Shown here: positions 48,446 through 61,905 of the stretch, in pieces
Numbering within the stretch: the first letter of the stretch is position 1
How the letters are laid out: each line of letters opens with the position of its first letter
NCBI RefSeq assembly: GCF_000801105.2
Contig: NC_079516.1
Location: forward strand, 14,322,001-14,386,000
Length of the DNA: 64,000 nt
From: Raphanus sativus
Taxonomy: Eukaryota; Streptophyta; Magnoliopsida; Brassicales; Brassicaceae
Direction: 5' to 3'
Translations under genes and position numbers: made by a program
Notes under the pieces: model-generated
Databases searched by the model: none
Told to the model about the DNA's origin: nothing
What the model saw: the letters and a program-made list of their open reading frames with translations, nothing else

Positions 48446-51136
48446 ATAGCTTCATTAGGAACTGACGTGTGGCTTCTCTTGAAACTCTTCTTCTACGACT
48501 TTGTTTACTTTGGGTTTCTTTGTTTGCTTTAAATTTGTTGGACTCTCTTTTTTTTTTTAATTAGGCCTAAACCTGAAATCAATCCACCATCTCTGGTCAA
48601 TCAAGGCGTAGTGGTTTACGGTTGCATTCAATCAATCCGTACCCGGAAAGATTCTGAGAGGGGTCGAGTCATCTGCGTTTTCTGTGGCAAGCAGCAATGA
48701 TAATCGAAATCTTCCTGATCCAATCAAGCTTTTCTCAACTTCCGTCTACTAACGTTTCTCAGTCCTCCTGATCCAACCAAGCTTACCTTCACTTCAGCCT
48801 ACAGACGGTTTCTTAGCTCTCTTAATTTAGATGATAGCTAAAAACATTAAATCTCATCATTCAGACAATGTTTTTGCTCATAATACTTTTCATTATGTTT
48901 ATTTTCTTTTGCTATTGTAATTTGTAAAGAACGGGACTTTATGAAAAGATTCTATCTGTAGAGCCACTAAAGGAAACGAATGGATCAAGCAGAGGAGCTA
49001 AGGCACCCTTAGTAGAAGTAATTGTTTTGTCTAAGTTTCTTGATCAGCATGTACAATGGTCTGTAAGAGAAGAAACATTGATGGACTATCAGTACATAAT
49101 AAAACACTATGAATCTAGGAGGAATCGGTGTTGATGATTATTTTGTTGCAGCGGAGATCTTACCAAAGTGGATCTATTAGGGAGTAAACCCGAGGACTAT
49201 TTGATAAGTGACAAGAGCTAATGAGTTGTTTAATCACAGCAGAATGAGAAATGTTGGTTTGCCAAGGGAAAAGATCTGAAGAAAAATGCTTTGTCTGGAT
49301 GACATGAGAATCTTAGTTTGTTTGCAGGACGAGATGTGCAGGATAGTGTTTCTTCAATCTATAAACATGATTTATTCAATAAAAATAAAACATGATAGTG
49401 TTTCTGGTCAATCAACATGATAGTGTTTTCTTAAGACTACCCCTCTTTCCTTCATTTTAGAGAATATGTACCTACAAATAAGAGAGTCCGCTTCGCTACA
49501 TGTCTCTTGCTCCCTCTTATACTATGAGAATCACTCACCAGCAATGGCAGCTTCTTCCATTTTGATTGCCTATCTAAAAGCCGCTACTGTAACGACATCG
49601 TCGAAGTCCAAATGTTGAAATTTTGGAGGTCTGTAATTTGAAGAAAGGTGGCGAGCTCATGGGGTAGACATGCCCCTCCTTGACCAGAAGTTGATTCCGG
49701 CGAGCCATCGCCTCTCTTGATACATGAGAAGCAGCTGTAGTGACTTGTATAGGTTACATAGAAATATTTTAGAATCTATGAAATGCACCCCTACCTGATT
49801 TCAAATTTCACTCTGTTACGGTAAACTAACAGCAGTATACTAATCTCTGTTACACCATGGACGGGCACACATAACATAACCACCATGGACGTGCACACAA
49901 TAACTGCATCTGTGTCTTCATATGCCTGCACAATTTAAAATAGGCACATAGTTACGTTCACTGCGAGTAAAACATTTTTTTTGTTCACAAATTTAGCTAA
50001 TGGAACAACCAGCTTACATTGTCCAAACAGTGGGTTTACAAACTACTAACACAGCCAAATGATCTAATAAAAGAACGCACAAAGCCATAATATCATTACA
50101 CTATCACCGCCACATCGTTCAGTTATGATAGACTATCATCTCAATCGGAATGAAGCTTTGACATGGTCTTCCTATAAAATAAACTACTTTTTAATCACTA
50201 GGAACCAACCAAGTAAATATTAAATGGTGATAAGTCACGTGTCCACTAAAGAAATTTTTAACATTAACAGAATTTTATATTGATTCACATTTAAAGAAGA
50301 AATTAGCAGGTTTAAAGTTTTTTTTTTTAAAAACTTTAAAGTACAGTAGAAAATCCATAAATTAATACTCAATCAATTAATAAATATTATATTTTTTTTT
50401 TGTTTCAAGTTGGACCGATTCAAAATACGAGACACCAATCGATAAAATAATAAGATAATATTTTTCAGAAAATCTTATGTAAATATGTGATCTCATTAAA
50501 ACTATAAGTTAATAATTTATATGTATGTATATTTTATATAAGTACAAACCACCCGTTATATTATTTGTTTTATATTTACAATAAATTATCTTTATATTTT
50601 CTTAACATTTAATATATTTTAATGAGATTTAGTAAAAATAGCTAAAACATATTTAAGTTCTATGAAACATATTATTATACACCAAATAATATAATAAAAC
50701 TAATATAAATGTAAAATTTCAAAATGTTAATTAATATATAGACATTAAAATCAAATATTTTCTTATTTTAGGAAATATATCTTCAAATAGAAAATCAATA
50801 TAAGAAAACTTTTTGTAAATTAAATATTCTATAAATTAATAAAATATCAAAGTCTCAACATTACTAATTTATAGAGTTTTTTTACTGTATATATCATTAA
50901 CATTCTTTCCTAATCCATTGCATTAATTTAATATCACTATCTCTCGAACTCACTCACACTAGAATAAATTACTCCTTCGTTTGATCCGACATCAACCACT
51001 TTATCTTTAACAAAATTTTCAAAAACTAAGAACATTCATAAGATCGATAAATCCAAATACAAACACATAAAAACTTCCAAAAATATTTTAAACAAAAAGT
51101 ACATCAAATCCCGTCCGTAGGGCGGTTCTACCCTAG

Positions 51137-53385
51137 TTGACTATATGATTCTAAATAATGATTTTGTAGAAAAAAATGTAGGTGAAATTATATTTCTAAT
51201 AATATATGTATACAATATCATTTTTTTATAAACAAATTGTAGGTTTTATTTTTTTTAATGAATATTTATGCTATCTTTTACTGTTCTGCGATTTCGATAA
51301 AATACGTAGAAGTGCATAGTTTTAAATTTTGATTGGGACAGTACCAAAGGTTGATCCGGCACTGCTCAGGGCACATTATTTTCCAAGTTCACCAAGAAGA
51401 CATCCATCGCACAGGCTACGCGGATGAAATATGTGCCATATTAGTATCTATTTGAATAATGCGTACCCATCAATATCGGACTTTTACCTACTCAGCTGTG
51501 TTTTCTTCAAAGAGTATTATAGATTCTGTTTAAGTTTTAACTTATGGTTAAATTACTCCTAACTCCTAAGTCATTCAACCACTTAAGTTTCATATATGTA
51601 CTCAGAACTTCAATCCATTAATTTTTACAAAAAAAACCTAATCAATAATTTTTTTTTAAAACTAATACGTGTGATAGGTTGACCATATTTCTCTGTTTAA
51701 AAATATAAGACTACGAGTTGTTTGCTTCTTCAAATGAACTCTCGATACAAAATAGTTTTTACATTTCAAGTAGTGATTTAACAAAATTATACAAGCCGGT
51801 TCAAGTCTTAAATCAAAGTTTAAACGGTCTGAAAAAAGGAAGAAGCCAACAGTTAAGAAATACAAATTCCAGAATTTTAACAGAACTCATGTCTCTTAAT
51901 CAACAAACGTGCATACCTATACGTGTTGTCCATGAGAACACACTATCTCTCTCTCTCTCTAGATAAAACGCTCACTAAATGACATCCCTTTTTGTGAAAT
52001 AAGTCTTATGTAACTAATATGATCTTCATAATGCCAACAAAATGATGTTGCACATTTTTCACCAAAAAAAAAAAGACAAAATGATGTTGCCTCAATGACC
52101 CAAAAACCGTTGCATTGATTTTTTTTGCTATAATCAAATGGAGAATTCTTATTCTTCGTTTCAGCATAGAAATTTAACACCTAAAGTTATCCTGCTAGTC
52201 TCATACTTCGCGATTTTCATTACCTATAGTTTTCATTTTACTTTTCTTTGCTCTATACAGTTTTTCGTATCAATATTACTTGATCGTTTAATATACATGG
52301 ACGTTTACATTATTAAAAGCTTAATTAAACTGCTTTTTAGGATTCAATGATTTATAAGACAAAATATTCTTCTTCTTACCACAAATACATAGTTACATAA
52401 TATGTCCTCTATAAGATATTAATTTCTGTCAACAAAAAAAAAAAGATATTAATTTCTTAAAGTTAATAACAGCCATGCCATATTGTCCACTTGCAAGATG
52501 TTGTATACATAATACATGCATATAAAACAATGACAAGTACAAAATCCAAACAAAATTCCAAACTACAAAATTATTCAAACCCAAGTTACAATTCCTCGAA
52601 AGCCCATTCAAAATTAAGAAGAAGAAAAAAACAACCACACCAACTATGGGTTCCAAATTTTAGAAGACCAACACCTTCTCAAACCCACGACTTCCTTGAA
52701 GATGATTAAGAAGTGAGCAGAGTTGAGTTTGAAGATGATCAAGAAGCAGGACCTATATGAAGCTAATACCTTCACAATTTGAAAATGGTAATGTTAATAA
52801 CTTACAAAACGTTGGTAATAGTTCCACACACTACTTAAAATTTAAAAATCATAGTGCGAGTACAACTCACTCGATCCATGTTATGAGTAGACGTTAAAAA
52901 CTTAATTATTTACAATTAACACAAATGTCCTTATTGTAACATTATGGTTTCATGCGTTACTTTGCATTGGCGTAGTGGAAAAGACTAACAATCCCCACCA
53001 TGTTCTCTCCTATATAACAGGCAATACAACTGCATCTATAACTACGATCAAAAACACAAACACTCGGATTCGGCTTACTCACATTCCATGAATCCAAGAA
53101 AATAAAAAAATGATGAGTCTAGGGGCTATGCCTGAAATAATAACTTATACAGTACAACACCAAGAAATCTCAGCAAAAACTGATCATGCCACCCAAGGAA
53201 AAAAACAGAAAAAGAGACGAGCTTCTTCCATTAGTAATAAAAAACTAACTAATTATCAAGATATCATAGTTTATTTACACTTAGAAAAAACGAGTACATA
53301 ATTTAACTACACTCTTTATAATTTAATTAATAAAAATGATTATAATTATTTATTCAAACTATTTTAATTATTTTTGAATATTTAT
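51137..53385. other. Intergenic region with old repeats
   Basis: No convincing gene. Short ORFs at 51718-51966, 52138-52350, 52491-52709 and 53110-53301 lack family motifs. A (CT)n run lies at 51944-51960. A TATA-like CTATATAA at about 53010 precedes the 63-codon ORF at 53110, but no coding evidence goes beyond the open frame. Confidence 0.45.
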
Positions 53386-53412
53386 CCCGTCCGTGGAACG
53401 GACCGATCTTAG
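53386..53412 (+). mobile_element. Degenerate Helitron 3' end
   Basis: CCCGTCCGTGGAACGGACCGATCTTAG resembles the hairpin and end of the element closing at 51136, with TTAG in place of CTAG and T next. Its 5' end is not identified. Confidence 0.4.
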
Positions 53413-53895
53413 TCAAATATATTAATTAGTAACTGACTGAGATTATAATATGGAAAAGTTCTTGTGTAAAGGTCACGCTAATACTGAATAAAAAAACCAG
53501 AGCTTTATGTATCGAACAAAATCAAATTTAAGAAAAAATGTATTATTAGTTTACAAACTATAAATTGAATTAGTGTAAGGGGAATGTGAATTTCGAAAAA
53601 TAAATAATTACATCATTTCACTAATCATATGTATTTAATTAGATAGAGATTATTTCTGACCACTCTTACCATATGTATTTAATTAGATAGATATTATTCG
53701 TTTTCTTATTTTACGACCTATGTAATTACATATCTACTCGAACAAATGTATAGCTCACTATATATATATATATACACTTGTAAATGTTTTTCATTAGTTA
53801 ATTTTAACAAAAGATATTTTGAAAACAGACTTTTCTTCATCATCCTAGTTCTTCATCTTCAACAAACACTCACCGGATAAGTGTAAGTTTCTCAA

Positions 53896-54227
53896 TAGAG
53901 AAAGCAAAACAAATGATTTAAAAAAAAATAAAAACATTCCAGTGAGATTTATTAGAGAATATGTTGTTGTGATGATTGAAGTTGATAACAATCCATGTAT
54001 GGAATATGTCATCAAAAATTCTTTACATGTAAGGAATATGACATAAAAAACTTCTTTACATGTAAGGAATATCTTTAGATTTAAAAACCTCTGAAAATAA
54101 GCAAAAAATATAAATAAAAAAATAAGAAAACAAAAAATTTAGAGAAAATTGAAAAAAAAGAAGCAAAAACTTAGAGAAAAATTTGAAAAAATAAGCAAGA
54201 ACTTAGAGAAAATTGAAAATAATAAAC
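53896..54227 (+). repeat. Dispersed repeat, copy 2 (pairs with 46617-46917)
   Basis: Same block as 46617-46917 with small differences and an extra GAAAAATTTG-type unit. Confidence 0.8.
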
Positions 54228-55023
54228 AACTATTTATAACATCTGATATATTTCTATTGCTGACCATTAACCAAATAAACAATTATATAATAAACGATTC
54301 TTGACATAAGAAACATCGTATTTCTACTACATATACACTTGTCCAATAATACACTTGTTCAAAAAAAAATACACTTGTCCAGTATGTAAAAAAACATATT
54401 GACCAGGCTTAGTTTTAATTTTATCTATTAATGATTAAAATTTAAATTTAGAAATTAGTAAAATAAATATATTATTTTTTTGTCAGCAATAAATATATTT
54501 AACTATACATAATTTTCATATTATGGAAAAAGACTAAATTGTAATAAAAATGAGGTTCTTTCTGATGGACTTCGACCAACTAAACTTATAAAAACATAGT
54601 AGCAATTTTAAGAACTCTGGAAATATATTTTCTCACACCTAAACATAGTAGTAATTTACCAAACCAATAATTAATGAAATTAATATAGTAAAGTTTCTCA
54701 CAAAAACCTTGAAACATATACAAGTGAATTGAGAAAATATTTATTTTTTCACAACTACAATATACAAAAGAACTGAGAAAACAATATTCAATACTACTAT
54801 ACTTATTGGGCCTTCTGTCAAATTCAACAGGCCTATTTGAAGAGTTGATGGCTTCAAGTGTTCATGAACACAATTTAAGTTCTTTTAAAAAAAAATTAGT
54901 GACATCATCCAAAACAAAACCAAAAACTTATTACACATAAAGAAACCACAATAACCTACAACAACCTTCAAGAAACAAGAACCTCAAGGAGGCCTAATAC
55001 AAGAGAAATAAAATACCAAAAGA

Positions 55024-55112
55024 GAGTGAGCAGAGGAGGGCCTGGCCGGGATAGAGAGCAGACGATCTCTAATTAGTCGATCCAGTGAGGCACGGAGAAC
55101 TTCAGGCGGAGT
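55024..55112 (-). mobile_element. LINE 3' fragment
   Basis: The minus strand reads LDRLIRDRLLSIPARPSSAH, the C-terminus of LINE ORF2, similar to the end of the remnant at 44101. Confidence 0.6.
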
Positions 55113-55822
55113 TGTTTATTTTATTTTTGAAAGCAGAGATATGAATACAGAGAAGCAGAGAGAATACAGAGAAGAAGACACGACTGATGTGAATGGCGAG
55201 GGCATTTTTAATGGGATTGAGTATAGGATGTTAGGTATCTTTTTCAAAGTCACCAGAAATAGGAACAGTTTCGACCTTAGGGATAGCTCAGGTTCCTTCA
55301 AGTGTCTATGGAGCAACAAGACAATATTAATTATCAATACTACTCGTTACAGATTTTATTGTGTTTATTCAACTATAACTGGAATCAGCCAAGGCAACTA
55401 TAATTTAAAATAGAATAAGTAATTGTTATTGCTATACTCTAATTTCACAATTTTGAACTTGTGCATTGTATGTTTAAATTCTGAAACCCAAAGATATAGT
55501 TTGTTATATTATAACAATATGTAAATATATATTTTGGAAAAATATCTGTGTAAATTAAAACGATATCTGTTTTAAAAATCCAACCCACAATATTGTTTAC
55601 ACCGAAAAGATAATAAATAAGATTTGTATTGTTAAACAGATTTTTAGTTTAACGTTTTCAGGAATATTCTTATTTTATTCATTTCATGTTTTTGCTATTT
55701 TTATGTAGAGTATAGTTATTACATTTTTACACAAGTTAATTTTATTCCATCTTTCTGGAAACAGTTTAAGAAAATTTTCACCATTTATTTATTTGATTAA
55801 GCTTTTAAACATTTATTTATAA

Positions 55823-55854
55823 CTAGTATTATGGCCCCTGCTTTGCAGGAACAC
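55823..55854 (-). mobile_element. Possible Helitron 3' end
   Basis: On the minus strand a short CCTGC-TTT-GCAGG hairpin is followed by CTAG at 55826-55823 and T. No 5' end found. Copied at 63262. Confidence 0.4.
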
Positions 55855-57441
55855 ATTATATTTTTCAATATAAATTTTAATACAACAAAATTATTATAAT
55901 TTCTAAACGTATGAATTGTCTAAATATATTTTTTGTTAAAATATAGCATAAATGTGATTTATTATGATTGTATTAAATATTTATTAATATGATTAAATAT
56001 TTTAGAAATATTTTAGACAGTAAAGGCATACATATTTTTAAGAAACATATGTGTTAAAAATTATAGAAATTAAACCCACAATTATTATTTCTCCAATTAA
56101 ACATTTTAACCAAACAAAATTCACAATGAAACAACAAACACAACGCAAGGTGAATTTAAAAAAAACTGTTAAAAGCATGATTTGCAGAAATGTATGGCCG
56201 TGGGATCATGATAGTCACATGTTTTGCCTGCAAATTTGGGAAGAGTGTTACAATTCAATAGAAGAAAATATAAAGCATCATGTATCAAGGAGCATAAAAT
56301 TTCTTAACTCCAGATTCAAAAAAAAAAAAATCTTAACTTTGACATTTGTATAAACTACAATCTATCAAGAAAATCCAGAAAATGTATGTTTACGTTTGAC
56401 GTTTCTTTACACAGAATAAAAAAATGACTATGGATGATGGTGAATTTCAAGAGAATAATTGTAGTTATTTATAGTATAATTTCACAAGTGAGTTGAGATA
56501 GTGGAAACAGTTATAGAGATAATGGGAAGTAGTAGTTATGATAAATCATTTTTGTAACCGTTTGCTCTCGAAACAACAAAGAATTTTGTAAAAGTTTTTT
56601 TTTTAAAATATGAATAGCACATATCACTTTCAAAATTGTGAATTAACTTAGTGTAAAAGAAATAAGCAAAGATTAATTCAATTTTGTTTTGCAATATTTT
56701 GGTGGCCGTAAAAAAGTGAAGAAAAGAAAAATTCAAATTTATTTTCCCAATATCTTCACTGTTTAAGTCAAAAAAAAAAAAATATCTTCACTGTCGAAAA
56801 GGAAAATAAAAAGTTAATTTTTTTCTTAATTTTTTTTCTTAATTGTAGAAGATATTGTTGAACAGTTACTAATATTATTACTAAGGTTGCCTCATATCTA
56901 TTCTATTAATTCTGCAGTGTGACCAATTGATAAAGGTTCTGTCCATCTTTTTAAATTTTATACCCATCCCTGATTATTAATTAAACATAGCCGTCCGTGA
57001 TTATTAACTACTTTACACTTCGCATATTAACTGCTCTCTTGATTCTATTAATAGCAGGCCCATTACTTTAATTTAACTATCCAATAATACAAGACAAAAT
57101 TTAGCAGTGGGAGTAAACTATAAATGAGGCCCATAACTCTTTTAAATCACGCCATTATTATTTGACCTATAAATCAGATCCCTCTATTTTCTTGTGTTTG
57201 AAGACAAGATTTGAATTACCTACAATCTAATAATATGGATAATATCTATTCTTTTAAGAGTAGATATCCAACAAAACAGAATATTCTATGACTCAAATCT
57301 ATGATCAGATACTCAAATTCGAAATTTTGTTATCTAACTCCTTAATCCCATAAAATATGCAACCATCTTCTGTAACAAATAATTAAACTAAAAAATAAAT
57401 AAATTCTGATAACTAATAGACTTTACATCGCCTTCTTCTCT

Positions 57442-57449
57442 TATAAATA
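57442..57449 (+). promoter_or_regulatory. TATA box of RPA gene 3
   Basis: TATAAATA about 85 bases upstream of the ATG at 57530, after CGCCTTCTTCTCT; the same box occurs in the promoter relic near 33770. Confidence 0.5.
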
Positions 57450-57529
57450 CCATTCATACAGTCTAAACTCAACACACGCTTCCTAAAACCTTTCAGCAAA
57501 GTTAATCGCTACAAGAAATACCTTTAACC

Positions 57530-59850
57530 ATGGAACTCACTAATTTGGCTGACATCAGACCATACAAGTCCGAGTGGCGTGTTCAAGTTAAGGTGCTCCA
57601 TACCTGGAAGCATTACACCAAACTTTCTGGAGAAACATTGGAAATCATTTTGTCTGATGTACATGTAAGTCTCATACTTTAGCTAGCCAATATATATATC
57701 CAATTCTACTATCTAAAATCGCTGAACTTGATTATTTTGCAGGGAACAAAAATTCTTGCATCCTGTAAGAAGACATACTGGGATAAGTTTGCAGCAAAAG
57801 TACCTGTTGGAATGTGGAGATACATCGAAAATTTCTCCATCACTAACCCCGGTGTTACCTTCAGGCCTACCAGTCATCAATATAAAATCAATTTCATCTA
57901 TAGCACTGATATCACTCCCTCAACCCTGCAAGACGACAGCATGTTTCTCAGTTTGGTTAATTTCCAGACTATTCAACAGGGAGTAGAAGATGAAAACATC
58001 TTTATTGGTAAGTATGACAATTTTTTGCTTTGATAATTACATCCCAATAATTTCTTATAACGATGATTTTTTTTCCAACTTTCAGATGTTATTGGAGAAG
58101 TGACAGATTTGGGAGGTCTTGAATCAGTTATGTGCTCGGGTAAACAAAAAAAGAAAACTGAGTTCAGTTTGACAGACCTTGAGTAAGTTACCACATTTTT
58201 TTCTTGATATCCTATTATTGTGATCAAAATATTTTTTGACATAATTATTTTGACAGTGGCAATAGGATTTCTTGCTGTCTATGGGGAAAGTTTGCTGAAA
58301 GCATTCATTCTAATTGCAAACCAGCTGGTGAAGATCCAGTTATATGTCTCTTAAGGTTTGTGAAAGTTGGAACTTACAAAGGTAATTCAAACTTATCTGT
58401 CTCTTAAGGTTCATCATATTACATTTAGTATACTATTTTAGAGTTTTGTTATTAATGTGTGTTTATGTTATATTTTTTACTGTCAGGTGAGGTTCAAATT
58501 TCAAATTCATTTGATGCTTCTCAAATCTTTTTTAACCCTCCAATAATGGAGACTGAAGCCTTTCTGAAAAGGTATTTAGAGTGTGAAATGAGTTAAACGC
58601 TATAGTTTAAATAATTAAACAACTTCAATTGTTAACATTTAATAGGGATGTTGCATCAAATGCTTTGACATTGGTTGAATCCCAACAAGACAAACTTGAA
58701 AGGGAGATCAGACGCGATAAATGGATGCAATACCCAATGAGAGACATTGCAGACCTATTTCAATCAACTCAGGTAATAGTTCCGATGGAAACTATATTCT
58801 ACCACTGTCAACTCTATTAAAACACTACCGTTTTCTATTGTCTTTGTAGACTGAGCAATGCAGAATCATTGCCACAATTTCTGCACTTGACAAGGATTGG
58901 GGATGGTACTATTTTGGATGCAAAACATGCAATACAAGGGTCTTCAAGATTTCAAAGAAAGTTCAAATCGTCAAGGGCAAAGAAATAACTACTAATCTGT
59001 GGTGGTGTGAAAAGTGTGATGATAAAGTCACTAATGTCTTGCCAAAGTAATATTTTTTACTTGCATTTTTGTTGTGTAGATTTTCATTTCATAACTATAT
59101 AATAGTACCATAATATGATACAGGTTCAGGATTCATTTATGGGTGAAAGATGGTACTGGAGAAGCATACCTCAAGCTACTTGACTGGATTGCAATCGGAG
59201 TTGTTCCTGAAAGTGCTGCTGCCTTGCTCAACGGTTCATTTGATGAGGTTATAACCTGCATTTCACAATTTCATTATGCACTTTCACAAATAAAAACGTG
59301 GGTTCATAATTAACATACTATAAAATGAGTCTTCTAACATATATTGAATATTACAGCTACAAGATATTGACTCTTTTCCTGAAGCTATTACTGCTTTGGT
59401 TGGAAAGACTTTCATGTTTGGTCTTTACATTGAGAATAACAATGTTACAAGCAAAGGTGGGATGTATAGAGTTGGTAAAGTGTGGAATGAGCTAAGTGTG
59501 CTTTTTACTGCTGGTAGCACCACCGAGTCATGGACTCAGTCTGATGTTGGAACTACTAACTTAAGTGGTTCACAGGTATGGTTTACTATTTTTAGATTTA
59601 TAGAAAAATATATATAATTGTACATTACTACACCATATTGATATGTAAATTGTTTGCACAGGGATCATTTTTAGCTATGGAAAGTCAGGCAAACGAAGAG
59701 ATTCAAGTAACACCATCATCTAAACGCAAACAACAATCCATTGAAGTTGAGCCTGACATAAGTTCTACCACAAAGAAGCAGTGCGCTAGAATAGTTGTCA
59801 AGAAAGAAAAGAACACCAAAGAAGACTCAACCTCCAAGAAAAGTGGCTGA
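57530..59850 (+). CDS. RPA1-like single-strand DNA-binding protein 3 (Helitron D), 10 exons, 520 aa
   Basis: Exons 57530-57664, 57743-58007, 58086-58182, 58257-58381, 58487-58571, 58646-58772, 58850-59046, 59124-59247, 59357-59575, 59662-59850; fully open. The first OB fold begins LADIRPYKSEWRVQVKVLHT with GTKILASCKK. Then come a second OB fold and a zinc-binding C-terminal OB fold with Cys 302, 305 (CKTC) and 331, 334 (WWCEKC). The final exon is lysine-rich (TTKKQ, VVKKEK, SKKSG), a likely nuclear signal. Exon sizes match RPA gene 2 closely (265, 97, 125, 85, 197, 124 shared), so these two are sisters and gene 1 is the outlier. Expected role: coating single-stranded transposition intermediates; inferred from family. 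Confidence 0.9.
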
Positions 59851-60431
59851 TGAAGTGCTTTTTGCACATTTGTTCTGTTTCTTTTTAGTTTTTCGTTATT
59901 TAAAATAAGTGCTTATTGCACATTTGTTTCACTTATCTCATCTTTAATTTGGAATAAACGATTTTCAATATTTTAATTACTTTGCTAGATTCTGTTATGA
60001 ATTGCATTACAATAATAGTTAAAACTTTATTATTCCAAACTGTGATTATTATATTTTTGATAATTTAATAATGGAAACGAATTTGCTATCGTACTTTTGA
60101 AGTTAAATAATTATGATATTGTTAAAAATAAATAAATGGTTCTCAATTTTTTTGTTAAATATTAAACAAAGAATTTCGGCACAGAGTAATGTATCATGGA
60201 CAAATAATTTATATAATAACTGGTTTCATGCTAATTAATAAACACACCTTATATTAAGGAAAGTAAAACAAATTATTCTAATTTAACTATCCAATAAAAA
60301 ATAAGTTAATTAGCTAACACACGTTTAGAGAATACGTAACCCTAACTGCCAAGTGCAGAACATCGATGGATTCTGAAAAAACACCAATGGAAAACTAACT
60401 TCTCCAAAATCAAATACCATTACAACCAGAC
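59851..60431. other. Spacer between RPA gene 3 and the RepHel exon
   Basis: AT-rich; contains the 3' UTR of the RPA gene and presumably the RepHel promoter. Nothing else seen. Confidence 0.5.
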
Positions 60432-60654
60432 ATGAAGAACATAGAAGACAATACAAGGAAGAGAAAAACAAATCATCCACCTTGCAGTCAGAGTCCATCC
60501 GATTCTAAAAGTGATGATGGAACCAAATCCGATTCTGCCTTTAGACCAGTGTTCAGAGATGTTTCCAATCAAAATCCGACACTACCAAGTTCAGGGAGTA
60601 CTCAACATTGGACTCAACCATCAACTCACTTCAGCTCAGGAAATCCATACTATG
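60432..60654 (+). pseudogene. First exon of a truncated Helitron RepHel gene
   Basis: ATG at 60432 starts a Ser/Thr/Lys-rich segment with RPVFRDVSNQNPTLPSSGST, corresponding to [20 protein letters not shown] in exon 1 of RepHel in Helitron B. Like that exon it ends in phase 1 at a GT donor (60654). No later exons (zinc finger, Rep, helicase) follow in the 1.2 kb before the gap. Either the element is broken here or the rest is missing from the assembly. Confidence 0.65.
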
Positions 60655-60863
60655 GTGCTTTTCCTTTACCTATTTTAGTGTTGTGTTACTGTTTTCTGTT
60701 ATACCAATTACTGAATCAATAAATACTCAAATTCATGCGTCTATTATGTTGTTGATGCACCTACAGACATAACCAATGTTTCTTGAATAAAAAAATGTAA
60801 CTTTGCTAATATGAAACCACAAGAGACATAGATTCAGAAAACATTACCCGATATCGATAACAA

Positions 60864-61415
60864 CGGTATCATCAAGAGGAGGCGGTGGAGCTGTGTAGCC
60901 AGGTTGATAAACGCAATTCCACACTTTGTACCTCCCCATCAGCTCCTTCACCCCTGTGACCATTTCAAACTATGAATCCATCGTCTCAATGCTTAGATCC
61001 AAATATAAAATTAAATAACGCTCATCTACCTGTAAAGGTGTAGTAGTAACCGCGGTTTCTGAGTTCCCGTTGCTGACTTCCTCGAAATCTACGATCCTTC
61101 CTTCGATGATGTAAACAGGTTTGGATCGATCTTAGCTTTAATGGGAACTTCTCGAGGTCTATCGCTGCTTGTATGCATAACTCGGGAACCGCAGAGATCG
61201 TACGGACGGTGAACCTCTCCTCGTGGATCTAAAGCTTCTTCTTCTCTGCCGCGAAGGAGACAACCTAAGATATCGATCGATGGAAGAAGAGCTACGACGA
61301 GGAACAGGTGGAGTCTCTCGAAGAGCTTAGGTTTCCGTTTTGAGGAGATATGGAAGAAACTTGGGTGAAAATCACGATGGTGTTTCTGATGTTGCGGAGA
61401 AGACGAGGAGCTCAA
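60864..61415 (-). other. Unrecognised minus-strand gene piece
   Basis: GC-richer DNA with two exon-like parts. The first (ATG at 61415) has a hydrophobic stretch LHLFLVVALLPSIDIL near residue 36, a possible membrane anchor. The second (about 60960-60855) reads LMGRYKVWNCVYQPGYTAPP and ends in a stop. Between them a different frame reads KPVYIIEGRIVDFEEVSNGN, suggesting a frameshift. It could be a captured gene fragment or the start of a damaged host gene. Family unknown. Confidence 0.35.
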
Positions 61416-61905
61416 GCTTTTCCATTATTCTTTTTTTATTTTTCTGTGGTTACAAAATTTTTTATTTTTAGTTTCCACCGACACTTAAGACAAAACAGCT
61501 CAAATGAGTTTGTTGTCGGGATATGGAATTATATTGAGCCCATGGGCCTTTATTAACAATATCTTGATTTTAAATGGAATGCATATTATAATGTAATGTT
61601 TTTTGGTGTAATATTATGTGTACTATTATGTGCAATAATAATGTTGCTATAATTATATATGAAAAGAGACTTTAGTGAAAAAAATATAATTTGCATTTAT
61701 TTAATTACTATTTCATTAATAGACAAAATTATAACTATATTTTGGTATTTAAACAAAATTTATTTCTATATATTTACGACCAAATTACAAAATTTACGTG
61801 TGAAATGACTATTACGTAAGTATATAGTTATGAACTATCACTAATTCAATATAACTAAACAGAATTAATATTAAAAATAAATATGAAAAGTTAAATGTTT
61901 TGAAA
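61416..61905. other. AT-rich sequence before the gap
   Basis: No gene supported; ORFs running into the N-run are artefacts. Confidence 0.5.

Larger units (their letters stand above)
47718..51136 (+). mobile_element. Helitron, 3.4 kb, carrying an alcohol dehydrogenase exon
   Basis: The 5' end is TCTAATACTATACTATATAA at 47718, A before it. The 3' end is CTAG at 51133-51136 with T after it and a GC-rich imperfect hairpin at about 51111-51125. It has a captured dehydrogenase exon in the element's orientation. A second, weaker 3' end at 53412 could also belong to this 5' end. Confidence 0.6.
54567..56562 (+). repeat. 2-kb near-identical duplication, copy 1
   Basis: Matches 62006-64000 in the same direction, with differences that are almost all one- or two-base indels. 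It contains a LINE 3' piece, a Helitron 3'-end motif and two ORFs (55141-55413, 56051-56353) with no recognised family. The duplication continues past the right edge of the window. Confidence 0.95.
56897..60722 (+). mobile_element. Helitron D, 5' part of a second autonomous-type element
   Basis: The 5' end is TCTATTCTATTAATTCTGCA at 56897, preceded by A. It carries RPA1-like gene 3 and then the first exon of a RepHel gene, in the same order and orientation as in Helitron B. The remaining RepHel exons are absent before the assembly gap and no 3' terminus is seen, so the element is truncated, interrupted or cut by the gap. The right border given is the end of the last recognisable part. Confidence 0.6.

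Noticed and set aside
55141..55413. 90-codon ORF considered as a gene
   Set aside because: No family features, and in the second copy (62581 onward) one base is missing at the same place, so the start frame is not conserved.
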